Assembly: GCA_039029395.1 (NCBI GenBank)
Contig: JBCCGG010000021.1
Coordinates: forward strand, 32,532 to 96,531
Reading direction: 5' to 3'
Length of the DNA: 64,000 nt
Origin: JBCCGG01 sp039029395
GTDB lineage: Bacteria > Pseudomonadota > Alphaproteobacteria > Kiloniellales > JAKSDN01
Within the stretch, counting starts at the first letter, position 1. Each line of letters starts with the position of its first letter. Shown here piece after piece: positions 1 to 8,724 of the stretch. The translations under genes and the position numbers were made by a program. The notes beneath the pieces are model-generated. The model had not been told where the DNA came from. It saw only the letters and a program-made list of their open reading frames with translations, and searched no databases.

Positions 1-835
1 CGGCGCCGGCCAAGAGCGCCTCCAGGCCTTCGGACGCGAAGAGGAAGAGCACCAGGGAGTGGGCCACCACGACGACCCACGCGGCGACCGGCGAGAGCGG
101 CAAGAGGCGCCCGCCGACCGTCATCATGACCCGCTTTGAGTAAGTCACCACGCCGACCGCGATGGCCAGCGCGCCCAGGAGAAAGAGCTGCTGGGTGGAC
201 GAAAAGCTGCCAAACCCGAAGAAGCTGAAGTCGGTAAAGGGCGAGACCGGCACGAAGACACCCATCACGTTGGCGATGTTGTTGGCGCCCAGGCTGTAGG
301 CCCCGAACGCCCCGGCCAGCAGCAGACCGAGGCGGGTGTAGGCGTCGACCCGCAACAGATGAGGCTTGGTGAGCTCGAGAAGGTACGTCACCAGCTTGTA
401 GAGCAGCACCGCGAAAATCGCCGCCAGGACCGGGCAGATCACCCAGGTGCTGAGGATCTTGATCAGGGTGGCGCCGTCGGTCGCGGTGCCGCTGAAGAGG
501 TTCCAGCCGATGATCGCGCCGACGATCGCCTGGGTGGTCGAAACCGGCAAGCCGGCCTTGGTCATGAGATAGACCGAGAGGCCCGCCGCAAAGGCGGCCA
601 TGAAGGAACCGGAAATCGCGTTGATCGAACCCAGCTTGCCCAAGGTGTGGGCGGCGCCCGCGCCGCTTACCACCGCGCCCAAGACAAGAAAGACGCTGCA
701 GATCGCGGCCGCTGTCGCGAAGCGGATCATGCGCGTGCCGACCGCCGTGCCAAACACATTGGCCGCGTCGTTGGCGCCCAGAGACCAGCCTAGAAACAGG
801 CCGCTCGACAGGAAGAATAGAATCGCTACATCCAT
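1..835 (-). CDS. pit: PiT family inorganic phosphate transporter (3' end outside window)
   Basis: Sodium- or proton-coupled inner-membrane permease for inorganic phosphate (PiT/PHO4 family). Translating the minus strand from the ATG at 835 gives an uninterrupted frame of about 278 residues that runs off the left edge. The N-terminal half carries the family signature GANDAANVFG near residue 20. The second PiT repeat carries a matching SLGANNIANVMG further on, and hydrophobic helices fill the rest. It lies 10 nt downstream of the DUF47 gene on the same strand, the usual accessory-transporter pair. The shared upstream region has a Pho box, so induction under phosphate starvation is expected. Only the C-terminus is missing, because of the window edge. 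Confidence 0.93.
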   Translation of the reverse strand, partial: MDVAILFFLSSGLFLGWSLGANDAANVFGTAVGTRMIRFATAAAICSVFLVLGAVVSGAGAAHTLGKLGSINAISGSFMAAFAAGLSVYLMTKAGLPVSTTQAIVGAIIGWNLFSGTATDGATLIKILSTWVICPVLAAIFAVLLYKLVTYLLELTKPHLLRVDAYTRLGLLLAGAFGAYSLGANNIANVMGVFVPVSPFTDFSFFGFGSFSSTQQLFLLGALAIAVGVVTYSKRVMMTVGGRLLPLSPVAAWVVVVAHSLVLFLFASEGLEALLAGA

Positions 836-845
836 CGAGCGTTAG

Positions 846-1526
846 TCACACCGTGCGCTTGATGGTGTAGATAGCAAGGCGGTCGGCGACGTCCTCAGCC
901 CGGTCGGCAATGTTGTCGAGCTGCTCGGCGAAGTCGCGCTGGTGAACCTTGTTGGCGAGCGGCTGGTCGGTCTTGAAGATGCCGCGCTTGAGCTTGGTGG
1001 AGACCCGGTCGGCCTCCTTCTCGTAGAACATGACCTTGTGCATGTGGTCGTTGACCGCCTCGATGTTGCGAAAGAAGGCGCGCGAGGCGAGCACGATGGA
1101 TTCGACCGCGAGCACGACCTGTTCGGTCAGGACCTTGAAGTCCTCCTTGAACTCGGGCTGGATATCCGGGGTCTCGATCGAAAAGCCCCAGAGCGTGCCC
1201 TCACAGAGATTGAGCACGGAATCCAGGTTCTCCAGCAGGCCCAGCACGTCGCCGCGGGATTCCGGGATCAAGGTCTGGGCGTAGAGCTGCGTCTCGATCT
1301 CTCGCCGCAAGCCGTCGGCTTCGCTCTCCAGGATGTTGACCTGGGAAAGCTTCTCCTCGAAGGCGTCCGACGCGCCGTCGGCCAGGTAGATCTCGACCCC
1401 TCGGCGGAACAGGATCGCGGTCTCCGAGATCTTATCGAGAAAGGCGTCGATCTGGTCTTCCAGCGCCTTGGTGCGCCGGAACACCGTGAACGACTTGGTC
1501 AACCCGAACCCTTTGGTCTGCGCCAT
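846..1526 (-). CDS. DUF47 (PhoU-like) phosphate transport accessory protein
   Basis: Cytoplasmic all-helical protein of the DUF47/PhoU-like family (226 aa), which accompanies Pit transporters and is thought to modulate them. The sequence is almost entirely amphipathic helix, with acidic residue clusters such as ILESEADGLRREIE (about 67-80) and FYEKEADRVS. These E-x3-D type motifs ligate metal in PhoU-like proteins. Its length is normal for the family. It is the first gene of a two-gene operon with pit. The only plausible promoter region is the 365 bp upstream, which contains a perfect Pho box. The assignment of family is firm; its exact effect on Pit is inferred from homologues. Confidence 0.9.
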   Translation of the reverse strand: MAQTKGFGLTKSFTVFRRTKALEDQIDAFLDKISETAILFRRGVEIYLADGASDAFEEKLSQVNILESEADGLRREIETQLYAQTLIPESRGDVLGLLENLDSVLNLCEGTLWGFSIETPDIQPEFKEDFKVLTEQVVLAVESIVLASRAFFRNIEAVNDHMHKVMFYEKEADRVSTKLKRGIFKTDQPLANKVHQRDFAEQLDNIADRAEDVADRLAIYTIKRTV

Positions 1527-1891
1527 GGTCGATTCCTGAACAAAGACGCCGCTCGCTCGAGCGGCGATTTGACTGAGCGATGATTTTGGCGTGTGCGCAC
1601 AGATGCTCGCAAGGGCGCGAGCGCAGTTTTATGACAGTTTTGTGACAGTCGCAAGTAGATCGTAACCGGACGTTGCCAAGCAAATGTCGCAGGCGCTCTG
1701 CCTCTATTGTCCGCCTTCGCCATTGACATGCCCTGGCGAACGGTGCAGACACGGATCATTCTGGGCATCCAATTGGTATGAAATTGGTGTGGCAAACTTG
1801 CCACAGGGTTGAGCCGGCCAGTTACATGGGCCGCTCGTCGCGTTCATCAGTCTTGGTGCGTAAAGGCCAACCGCTGTTTGGGGGACCCGCT
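1527..1891. other. Divergent intergenic region, DUF47-pit / aminotransferase
   Basis: This is a 365-bp gap between divergent genes. Apart from the Pho box at 1631-1648 and a GGGGGA ribosome-binding site just before 1892, nothing further is recognised. Short ORFs here lack codon character and are not called. Confidence 0.6.
1631..1648 (-). promoter_or_regulatory. Pho box (PhoB binding site) upstream of the DUF47-pit operon
   Basis: On the minus strand the sequence reads CTGTCAC-AAAA-CTGTCAT, two 7-bp direct repeats separated by 4 A residues and followed by AAAA-CTG, a partial third repeat. This is the canonical Pho box arrangement (CTGTCAT-N4-CTGTCAC). It lies about 105 nt upstream of the DUF47 start codon on the coding strand, a position suited to PhoB activation. 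Confidence 0.9.
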
Positions 1892-3121
1892 ATGACGATC
1901 TTTCCGACCCTTGAAATTCCGCACACCCTTGCCGCCGGCCCCGGTCCGGGCAACACGGACCCCAGGGTGCTGGAGAGCTTCTACAAGGCCGGCGTGGCCG
2001 ACCACATGCAAGCGGACGTGCTGCGCGGCATGGTCGAGGCCAAGGAGATGCTGCGCCAGGCTTTCGGCACCAAGAACACCTATACCTACGGCGTTGGCGG
2101 CACCGGCTTCAGCGGGCTCGACTGCGCGCTCAGCGCCATTCTGCCCGGCGACAAAGTGGTCGCTTTCGTGAACGGCACCTTCAGCGGCATCGACGGCCTG
2201 ACCATCCGCATGAAGGCCTCGACCCGCGAGGAGCTGGCGGCCAACCCGCTCAACCCGCAGCCGGCCAGCGTGACCATCGTCAACGTGCCCCACGGCAAGT
2301 CGGTCACCGGCGAGATCGTCGAGGCGGCGCTCGCCGAGCATAAGCCCATGTGGGCCTTCATGGCCCATTGGGAGACCGGCAGCGGGCGCATCAACGACCT
2401 GCAGGGCTTCAACGATGCCTGCCTGAAGCACGGCGCGCTCGGCATCGTCGACGCGGTGTCCAGCCTTGGGGTCGCGGACTTCGACATCGACGACTATACG
2501 GGCGTGGTCGCCTGGGCCTCGTGCCCGCAAAAAGGCGTGCTCAGCCTGCCGCTGACCTACGCGCCGGTCAGCTTCACCGACACCTACATCGAACTGGTCG
2601 CCAAGCGGGGCTGCTACACCTATGTGCACCACCCGATCCTCGAGGCGCGCCACTGGGGCATCGTCGACGGCAAGGACGTCGCCGCCGGCGGCTACCACCG
2701 GACTCATTCCGGCTACGCGGTGGCGGCCTTCCACGAGGCCTTGCGCATTCTGCTGACCCATGGCCGGGCCCGCAAAGCAGCGGACTACGCCTACTACGAA
2801 CAAGCCCTGCGCCAGGCCGTGCAAGCCATGGGCTGCCATGTGACCTCGAACATGACCAGCCTGGTGGTGCTTAACCTGCCGGGCGACCTGGCGGGCCGGG
2901 AGAAGGACCTTGTGGTCGCCTGCCGGGCCGAGGGCTTCGCGATCTGGCCGACCTTGTCCGAGCCGGTCCAGGTGCGCATCGGCATTCTCAACCAGCTGAC
3001 CCCGGAGGCGATCTCCGACATCGTCAGCCGATTCGCCGACGCCATGATCAAGATGGGCGCCGAGGTCGACAAGGCCGCGGTCATGAAGGGGCTCGACTCC
3101 TACCTGGCGGTCGCCGCCTAG
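1892..3121 (+). CDS. Class V (alanine/serine-glyoxylate type) aminotransferase
   Basis: PLP-dependent fold-type I aminotransferase of the serine-pyruvate/alanine-glyoxylate family (409 aa), presumably transferring an amino group to glyoxylate or pyruvate in the cytoplasm. The N-terminus has the family motif AGPGPGNTDPRVL. The PLP lysine is K214 in CPQKG, and the cofactor aspartate lies in VDAVSSLG. I chose the ATG at 1892 because GGGGGA lies a few bases upstream and the family begins here; an upstream start at 1778 would add 38 unconserved residues. The substrate is not determinable; pyridoxamine-pyruvate aminotransferases belong to the same family. An N-formylglutamate amidohydrolase-like gene follows 67 nt later. 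Confidence 0.85.
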   Translation: MTIFPTLEIPHTLAAGPGPGNTDPRVLESFYKAGVADHMQADVLRGMVEAKEMLRQAFGTKNTYTYGVGGTGFSGLDCALSAILPGDKVVAFVNGTFSGIDGLTIRMKASTREELAANPLNPQPASVTIVNVPHGKSVTGEIVEAALAEHKPMWAFMAHWETGSGRINDLQGFNDACLKHGALGIVDAVSSLGVADFDIDDYTGVVAWASCPQKGVLSLPLTYAPVSFTDTYIELVAKRGCYTYVHHPILEARHWGIVDGKDVAAGGYHRTHSGYAVAAFHEALRILLTHGRARKAADYAYYEQALRQAVQAMGCHVTSNMTSLVVLNLPGDLAGREKDLVVACRAEGFAIWPTLSEPVQVRIGILNQLTPEAISDIVSRFADAMIKMGAEVDKAAVMKGLDSYLAVAA

Positions 3122-3188
3122 ATTGCGCTTGATCGCAAGGGAGCCACGGCTAGGCTGGTCCGGAGCTTAAACTTCCGGGGGGACTGCC

Positions 3189-3971
3189 GTGGCGACCGAG
3201 CCCAACACCTTGCTTGCAGACGGCGAGCCGCCGGCCGCCGTGGTGACCCGGCCGAACGGCGGCTCGCGCTATTTCCTGACCTGCGATCATGCCGGCCGGC
3301 GCATCCCCCAGCGTCTCGGCACCCAGGGCCTCGAGGAACCGGACCTAAGCCGGCACATCGCCTGGGACATCGGCGCCGCCTCTGTCGCCCGGCAGCTCTC
3401 GGACGCGCTCGACGCACCCCTGGTCGCCCAGACCTATTCACGCCTGGTGATCGACTGCAACCGCAGCCCGGCGCGCCACGATTCGATCGCCACGATCAGC
3501 GAGTCCACCGAGGTGCCCGGCAACAAGGGCATCAGCGCGGCCGAGGCGGCGGGCCGCCGGGACGAGATCTTCCAGCCCTATCACGACGCCATCGCAGGCG
3601 GCCTGGCGCCCCGCGAGGCAACCGAGCGACGGCCGATCTTGGTTTGCGTGCACTCCTTCACACCGGTCTACAAGGGTGTCCAACGGCCCTTGCATATCGG
3701 GCTTCTCTATAACCGGGACGAACGCATGGCCCGGGTGCTGCACGACCTGATCGCCGCCGAGGACGAACTGGTGATCGGCCACAACGAGCCCTACGCGGTG
3801 AGCGACGAGAGCGACTATACCGTGCCGGTGCACGGCGAGCAGCGCGGCCTGGTGCACATCGAGGTGGAGATCCGCCAGGATCTAGTCGCCGACGCCGCCG
3901 GCCAGCGCGCCTGGGCCGAGCGCATGACCCGCTGGCTGAAACAGGCCGAGCCGGTACTGGCGGCGCTTTAG
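3189..3971 (+). CDS. N-formylglutamate amidohydrolase family protein
   Basis: Zinc-dependent hydrolase of the N-formylglutamate deformylase (HutG-like) family, 260 aa, predicted to release formate from N-formyl-glutamate or a related N-formyl amino acid in the cytoplasm. Recognisable blocks are LTCDHAGRRIP (metal-binding histidine region), DIGAASVARQLSDAL, SRLVIDCNR and VCVHSFTPVYKG. The start is GTG at 3189, with a GGGGGGA ribosome-binding site 5 nt upstream. It follows the aminotransferase on the same strand, and both probably belong to an amino-acid catabolic transcript. No hut genes are nearby, so participation in histidine degradation is not supported by context. Confidence 0.85.
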   Translation: MATEPNTLLADGEPPAAVVTRPNGGSRYFLTCDHAGRRIPQRLGTQGLEEPDLSRHIAWDIGAASVARQLSDALDAPLVAQTYSRLVIDCNRSPARHDSIATISESTEVPGNKGISAAEAAGRRDEIFQPYHDAIAGGLAPREATERRPILVCVHSFTPVYKGVQRPLHIGLLYNRDERMARVLHDLIAAEDELVIGHNEPYAVSDESDYTVPVHGEQRGLVHIEVEIRQDLVADAAGQRAWAERMTRWLKQAEPVLAAL

Positions 3972-3998
3972 GGAACATGAGTCCGGCATGGGTCGGCC

Positions 3999-4094
3999 CC
4001 CTCACCCTAACCCTCTCCCCCAAGGGGAGAGGGAACGGCGCTGCGGCCTGCCAACCGCGTCCCCTCTCCCACTGGGAGAGGGACAGGGTGAGGG
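3999..4094. repeat. Nested palindromic intergenic element (REP-like)
   Basis: The outer arms CCCTCACCCT-N2-CCCTCTCCC (3999-4019) and its near-perfect reverse complement (4074-4094) flank two smaller hairpins made of CCCTCTCCC and GGGAGAGGG. The structure lies between convergent genes (stop codons at 3971 and 4111). It could act as a bidirectional terminator or as a REP/BIME-type repeat. Similar CCCTCACCC/GGGAGAGGG elements are common between genes in many proteobacteria. Confidence 0.75.
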
Positions 4095-4110
4095 CAAGCT
4101 GGCGGGGCGA

Positions 4111-4974
4111 TCAGTCGCTGCGGTAGCGCTCTTCTTCCCGGCGATAGTCCTCGAAGCCGGCCAGGCGGCACAGCGTTTCGAAGTCGACCATGCGTTCGGC
4201 CGGGTCGCGGCCCGCGGCGAGCTCGGCCAAGGATTCGGTCATGGCCTTGATCGCCGCCGCCAGGCCGGTGAAGGGATAGACCGCGAGCTTGAATCCCAGC
4301 GCCTCTAGTTTGTTCGGCGCCAGGATCGGCGTGTGGCCCTGATGCAGCATGTTGGCCATCTGAGGGGCCGGCACCTCTTGGCAGATGCGCGCCAGCTCGG
4401 CCTCGTCCAAGGGCGCCTCGACGAAGATCAGCTCGGCGCCCAGCTCGGCGAAGGCCCGGGCGCGGGCCAGCGCCTCTTCCAGCCCCTCGGTGGCCCGTGC
4501 GTCGGTGCGCGCGATGATCGCGATGTCCGGGCCCTCCGCCCGAGCGTCGAGCGCCGCGCGCATACGGGCCAGAGCCTCTTCACGGCCGACCACCGCCTTG
4601 CCCGCGGTGTGGCCGCAGCGCTTGGGCGCCACCTGGTCCTCGATCATGACCGCGGCGAAGCCGGCCCGGGCATAGCCTTCAACCGTGCGCTTGACGTTTA
4701 GCGCGTTGCCGTAGCCGGTGTCGCCGTCGCCCAGCACTGGGATCTTGACTGCGGCGCAGATGTCGCGGCCCTGGGCGACCATTTCGCCGTAGGAGATCAG
4801 GCCCGTGTCGGGCAGGCCTAGGCGCACGGCAGACACCGCGAAGCCGCTCATGAAGGCGAGCGGAAAGCCGGCCTGCTCGATCAGCCGGGCGGAAAGCGCG
4901 TCGTAGCAGCCGCTGGTGACGCGCAGGCCCGGCTCGCTGAGCAGCAGGCGGAAGGTGTCGGCGGGCGTGGTCAT
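4111..4974 (-). CDS. Isocitrate lyase/PEP mutase family protein (oxaloacetate decarboxylase-like)
   Basis: A 287-aa TIM-barrel enzyme of the isocitrate lyase/phosphoenolpyruvate mutase superfamily. It has the metal-binding loop DGDTGYGN (83-90), the EDQ motif (112-114) and the catalytic loop KRCGH (118-122) with the reactive cysteine C120. The KRCGH loop favours a C-C lyase (2-methylisocitrate lyase-, dimethylmalate lyase- or oxaloacetate decarboxylase-like) over a phosphonate mutase. The protein lacks the large insertions of true isocitrate lyases. The gene is monocistronic and convergent with the amidohydrolase. The exact substrate cannot be settled from sequence. Confidence 0.85.
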   Translation of the reverse strand: MTTPADTFRLLLSEPGLRVTSGCYDALSARLIEQAGFPLAFMSGFAVSAVRLGLPDTGLISYGEMVAQGRDICAAVKIPVLGDGDTGYGNALNVKRTVEGYARAGFAAVMIEDQVAPKRCGHTAGKAVVGREEALARMRAALDARAEGPDIAIIARTDARATEGLEEALARARAFAELGAELIFVEAPLDEAELARICQEVPAPQMANMLHQGHTPILAPNKLEALGFKLAVYPFTGLAAAIKAMTESLAELAAGRDPAERMVDFETLCRLAGFEDYRREEERYRSD

Positions 4975-5074
4975 GGCGGGCTCCTTATAGCAGGCTTCGC
5001 CGGCAAAGGGAGCCAGGGACGAGGAGGCCTGCTATCCTCACACATAACTGAAGCGCGCGAGGGAGGGTGTTGAA

Positions 5075-5713
5075 TTGAGCAAGAAACCGGCAGAGATCCC
5101 GGCCCTCTCCGCGGCCTATGTCGCCGGCGGCCGCAACGCTCTGGCAAGCCATTACGACGACTGGGCCGCGACCTACGATCAGGACAACGCGGCCGGCGGC
5201 TTTCGCCTGCCGATCTTGGCCGCCGCGCTATTGGCCCGCTACGTGCCGGTTGATGACCGGCCGATCCTCGATGCCGGCTGCGGCACCGGCCTGGCCGGGG
5301 ACAACTTGGCCATTCTGGGCTATCGGAATCTGGTGGGTATAGACCTCTCGCCGGCCATGCTCGCCCAGGCCGCGAAGCTCGGCCTCTACGGCCGGCTCGC
5401 GGTCATGGCGCTCGGCGAGCCGCTCGCTTTTCCCGACGAGACCTTCGGCGCGGTCATCGCGACCGGCGTCTTCACCGAAGGCCACGCGCCCCATGCCAGC
5501 TTCGACGAGCTGATCCGGGTCACCGCCAAGGGCGGATATCTGGTGTTCAACGTGCGCGAGGAGGTCTACGAGGAGCAGGGCTTCCGGCAGCGGCAGGAGG
5601 CCATGGAGGCGGAAGGCCGCTGGCGGCTGCGCGAGCGAAGCGACCGCTTTCGCCCCTTCACGGTCGCCGAGACGCACTTGGTGGCCCGGCTGTTTGCCTA
5701 CGAGGTGCTGTGA
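5075..5713 (+). CDS. Class I SAM-dependent methyltransferase
   Basis: A 212-aa Rossmann-fold methyltransferase. Motif I is LDAGCGTGLA (65-74), the acidic end of strand 2 follows in VGIDLSPAML, and a post-I region GYLVFNVREE is present. The start is TTG at 5075, with a GGGAGGG ribosome-binding site 7 nt upstream. The N-terminal segment ALASHYDDWAATYDQ resembles small-molecule methyltransferases of the Williams-Beuren/UbiE-like groups. Substrate unknown. It stands alone between a minus-strand lyase gene and a long gap, so context adds nothing. Confidence 0.85.
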   Translation: MSKKPAEIPALSAAYVAGGRNALASHYDDWAATYDQDNAAGGFRLPILAAALLARYVPVDDRPILDAGCGTGLAGDNLAILGYRNLVGIDLSPAMLAQAAKLGLYGRLAVMALGEPLAFPDETFGAVIATGVFTEGHAPHASFDELIRVTAKGGYLVFNVREEVYEEQGFRQRQEAMEAEGRWRLRERSDRFRPFTVAETHLVARLFAYEVL

Positions 5714-6062
5714 GGGGCCGTGGCCTTCCGTGAAAAGGTCCGTGGCGACTCGGCGCGCGCTTCTCGTGGCAATTAGGATTTGGATCGGATTGTGATAAAG
5801 TAGAGGAGGGCCACTGGGGCAACGCAAGAACCGTTGGCTATAGCCGTCGGAGTCAAGGTTGGTAACTCTTGGTGTTCGATCTGTTGCTTCACTCGCTCCC
5901 TCGCGGGCAAATGACCGCCGTTACCCCCAACGGGCCCCACACGTGAGACCCGCCGATCGCCGGACCGAGAAGGACTCGTCCAACTCGAGCTTAAGCTACT
6001 TCGGTTCAGAGAAGACCGAACCGAACCGCCATCACCTGAGCACCGTGAAAGGTGGATAGACG
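5714..6062. other. Intergenic gap before the cNMP-HlyD gene
   Basis: No gene is supported in these 349 bases. The only clear signal is the AAGGTGG ribosome-binding site about 8 nt before the ATG at 6063. AT-richer sequence near 5770-5800 could hold a promoter, but no confident -35/-10 pair was found. Confidence 0.5.
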
Positions 6063-7997
6063 ATGGTTGGGGAAATCGCTGGCTATGTAGCGTCAATACT
6101 CGTTTTCACGACCTTCTACATGAAAACGATGACGCCGCTTCGCGTCGTCGCCATCACGAGCAACGTAGCCTTCATTGCCTATGGCTACATTGAGGGTCTG
6201 CTTCCGATTCTCGTCCTGCACCTGTGCCTGCTTCCCCTCAACTTGGTGCGGCTTCGCCAATACAGCCAGCTCATGGCAAAGACCCGCGAATCCGGCCATG
6301 GAGAGTTCTCCTTTGAATCGCTGGTTCCGTTTATGACTCCCCAGAAGTTCAAGGCCGGTGAGGTCGTGTTCCACAAGGGCGACCCATCCAATGAGATGTA
6401 CTATGTCTGCGAAGGAGAGATCCGGCTCCCCGAGCTCGACAAGACGATCGGCGAGCGCGAAACACTCGGAGAGATCGGCCTTTTCTCACCTGACAAGACG
6501 CGCACGGTCACGGCCCAATGCGAGACTGACAGCCTGTTGCTGCGCATTTCGGAGGAGAGGTTTCTCCAGCTCTACAATCAGAACCCCCGCTTCGGGTTTC
6601 AGATTGTACGCGTCATCACAAGCAGGTTGATCGAAAACTATCAGCGCTTGGCCCAGGCGGGCGGATTGGCGAGAGAGTCTGCAGAACCGAAGATCCAGGT
6701 CGCTCAGATGACAAGCCAGATCGATAAACTCGACGAGACAAGAAAAACCCCAGACTCAAAAGGCAAACGCCGGTGGGCGAGCAACCCGACCTATCGTGTT
6801 CTCGTGCCGACGGCCTGTTTCGTGCTTGTCTTCGCGATCTTTTTCTTGAGCTGGACAGCGACGCCCTATGTGCATTCGCTGCTGGTGAGAGACGCCGCCG
6901 TGACCACATGGTCCAACGTGGCCACCGCACCGATCGACGGAACGATCACCTTCTCCGATCTGCTCGTGCAGGAAACCGTGGCACCGGACGGCGTGGTGGC
7001 GACCGTCCAGAACGAACATCTATCCCGACGGGACTATGACGAAGCCGTCATAAGAGTGAACTTCGCCAGACTCCGGATTGGCGAGCTAGAGAACTTCCTC
7101 GAAGAGATCAGATCGCTCGATGAGGAACGGGGCCTTGCCAAGTCGCAATACGCCGATAGCTTCCGCGCCCAATTGGACACCAGAGTCACAAATCTGGAGA
7201 GCGAGATCGCGACACTCGAAGAAGAGCTTGGTTTGATTCGCAAGATCGCCTCACGAAAAGGACAACTGGCAGACAAGGGAACCCTATCCGAAAACGAGGC
7301 TGATGAAGCACGACTACGCGTCTCGGATCTAGAGGTCGAGCTGTCCCAACTGAAATCGGACTTGAGTCACGCCCGTGTGCGACAGGAGGCGGCCAAGGGA
7401 AGCGTTTTTCTTACAGGGGATGGAACTGATCCCGATTGGGTCTTCGACTCTCGCATAGACCTGAAGATGCAAAAGAATCAAGCGCGCTTGGAATTGAGAA
7501 AGGCGCAAGCGGAGCTCGAGGTTGCCGAATCCGCCCTCGTGGCAGCCGAGGAAGACTTTCGGCGGTTGAGCAAGGGGCCGGTTGCCGTGCCGCCCGGCAG
7601 CGTCCTTTGGAGCCGGCAGGTCGCGTCGGGCTCTACAGTGCGCGCAGGCGACCCGGTTGCGGAGTGGCTGAACTGCTCGATCATACTTGTCGACGTGCCC
7701 TTGGCCGATATCGAAGTGCCGCTGATAAACGTTGGCATGGAGGCAAAGGTGCTCCTTGACGGTGAAACGACCGCCAGAGAGGGGCGGGTCTTGCTGACCC
7801 GCGGTTCGGCATCCACCCTAGGGAGGACGGATTTGGTCGCGGTCGCCAGTGGGCGCGACGCTGACGCCGCTCAAGTTCTCGTCGACATCTCTCCAGAGCG
7901 CAATGAGTTTGGGGCCTGTCCCGTGGGTCGATCGGCCTTCGTGGATTTTCCGAGCATCGGACTGCTCGAAGTGCTTTCCGCTTGGCTCCGCCTCTAG
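6063..7997 (+). CDS. Membrane protein: YgjV-like helices, cyclic-nucleotide-binding domain and HlyD-like adaptor fused
   Basis: A 644-aa multidomain inner-membrane protein. Residues 1-66 form two to three hydrophobic helices (YgjV-like). Residues 85-195 are a CRP-type cyclic-nucleotide-binding domain with GEIGLFSPDKTRT at 136-148, the phosphate-binding cassette with R147. There is no C-terminal HTH. A transmembrane helix follows at 246-264. The periplasmic part has a BSH half-lipoyl segment, a long coiled coil (about 330-500) and a second BSH/beta-barrel portion, as in HlyD/membrane-fusion proteins. The layout parallels c-di-GMP-sensing Alg44 (PilZ-TM-HlyD), with a cNMP sensor in place of PilZ; that analogy is inference. 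No transporter or synthase gene is adjacent. Confidence 0.82.
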   Translation: MVGEIAGYVASILVFTTFYMKTMTPLRVVAITSNVAFIAYGYIEGLLPILVLHLCLLPLNLVRLRQYSQLMAKTRESGHGEFSFESLVPFMTPQKFKAGEVVFHKGDPSNEMYYVCEGEIRLPELDKTIGERETLGEIGLFSPDKTRTVTAQCETDSLLLRISEERFLQLYNQNPRFGFQIVRVITSRLIENYQRLAQAGGLARESAEPKIQVAQMTSQIDKLDETRKTPDSKGKRRWASNPTYRVLVPTACFVLVFAIFFLSWTATPYVHSLLVRDAAVTTWSNVATAPIDGTITFSDLLVQETVAPDGVVATVQNEHLSRRDYDEAVIRVNFARLRIGELENFLEEIRSLDEERGLAKSQYADSFRAQLDTRVTNLESEIATLEEELGLIRKIASRKGQLADKGTLSENEADEARLRVSDLEVELSQLKSDLSHARVRQEAAKGSVFLTGDGTDPDWVFDSRIDLKMQKNQARLELRKAQAELEVAESALVAAEEDFRRLSKGPVAVPPGSVLWSRQVASGSTVRAGDPVAEWLNCSIILVDVPLADIEVPLINVGMEAKVLLDGETTAREGRVLLTRGSASTLGRTDLVAVASGRDADAAQVLVDISPERNEFGACPVGRSAFVDFPSIGLLEVLSAWLRL

Positions 7998-8114
7998 CCG
8001 CGCACAGCGTTGGCGCTTGGCTGCCCCTGGTTTGACGGAGCCAAGGTCGAACCCACGAGCCCCAGTACTGAGTTCACGCCAGTTGACCCGTCTGGCGGTC
8101 GCGGCGCGGCTCCC

Positions 8115-8690
8115 TCACCCGCCGCTCAGCGCCTGGTCGATCAGCGCGCCTGCCGCGGCCTTGGCGACCCGGGCGGCACGGCCTGGCTCCTGGGAAACCT
8201 GGGCCGTGACGATCGCGCCCTCTAACAAGAGCGCCAGCTCTTCGGCGAGCGCCGCCGGCTCTGGAGCGCCGGCATCCCGGCAGAGGCCCTCCAGGTAGCC
8301 GCGCATCATTGCCTTGAAGTCCTGGCAAGCCCGGCGGATCGGCGTTTCGACCGCCGAGTACTCGCCGATCGCGTTGATGAACATGCAGCCGTAAAAGCGG
8401 TCGTTGCGAAACCAGGCCTCGGCCACGTCGAAGACCGCGATGAGGCGCGCCCGGGGGCTCGCGGCCGCTGCTTCCACCTGGCGCATGAAGCCGTTGCGGA
8501 ACTGGCCGTCGTGTTTCTTGAGGGCGGCCAGGATCAGCTCCTCCTTGGAGCGGAAGTGGCGGTAGAGGGTCTTCTTCGAGACTCCGGCCCGGGCCAGCAC
8601 CGTGTCGATTCCGGTTGCGTGATAGCCGTGCTCGGCGAACAGCTCGATCGCCGTGTCGATCAGGTGGTCGCGCCTATGAGATGCCGCCAT
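8115..8690 (-). CDS. TetR/AcrR family transcriptional repressor
   Basis: A 191-aa one-component regulator. The N-terminal HTH is typical: DTAIELFAEHGYHATGIDTV, then AGVSKKTLYRHFRSKEELI (about 10-55). A helical ligand-binding domain follows. It is transcribed divergently from the AhpD-YHS-cytochrome P460 cluster, with 233 bp between starts. That gap contains three related palindromes, one next to its own start, so autoregulation and control of the divergent cluster are both likely. The inducer is unknown; similar regulators respond to electrophiles or organic substrates. Confidence 0.92.
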   Translation of the reverse strand: MAASHRRDHLIDTAIELFAEHGYHATGIDTVLARAGVSKKTLYRHFRSKEELILAALKKHDGQFRNGFMRQVEAAAASPRARLIAVFDVAEAWFRNDRFYGCMFINAIGEYSAVETPIRRACQDFKAMMRGYLEGLCRDAGAPEPAALAEELALLLEGAIVTAQVSQEPGRAARVAKAAAGALIDQALSGG

Positions 8691-8706
8691 TGGAGATACT
8701 CATTAT

Positions 8707-8724
8707 AGATACAAATCTGTTTCT
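8707..8724. promoter_or_regulatory. TetR operator candidate 1 (near tetR start)
   Basis: AGATACAAATCTGTTTCT matches 13 of 18 positions of the perfect palindrome at 8873-8890 and keeps its ACA-N2-TCTGT core. It lies 17 nt upstream of the tetR start codon, well placed for autorepression. Confidence 0.6.

Noticed and set aside
5859..6059. A 66-aa frame before the cNMP-HlyD gene
   Set aside because: Arg/Ser-rich, no ribosome-binding site, no conservation signal.
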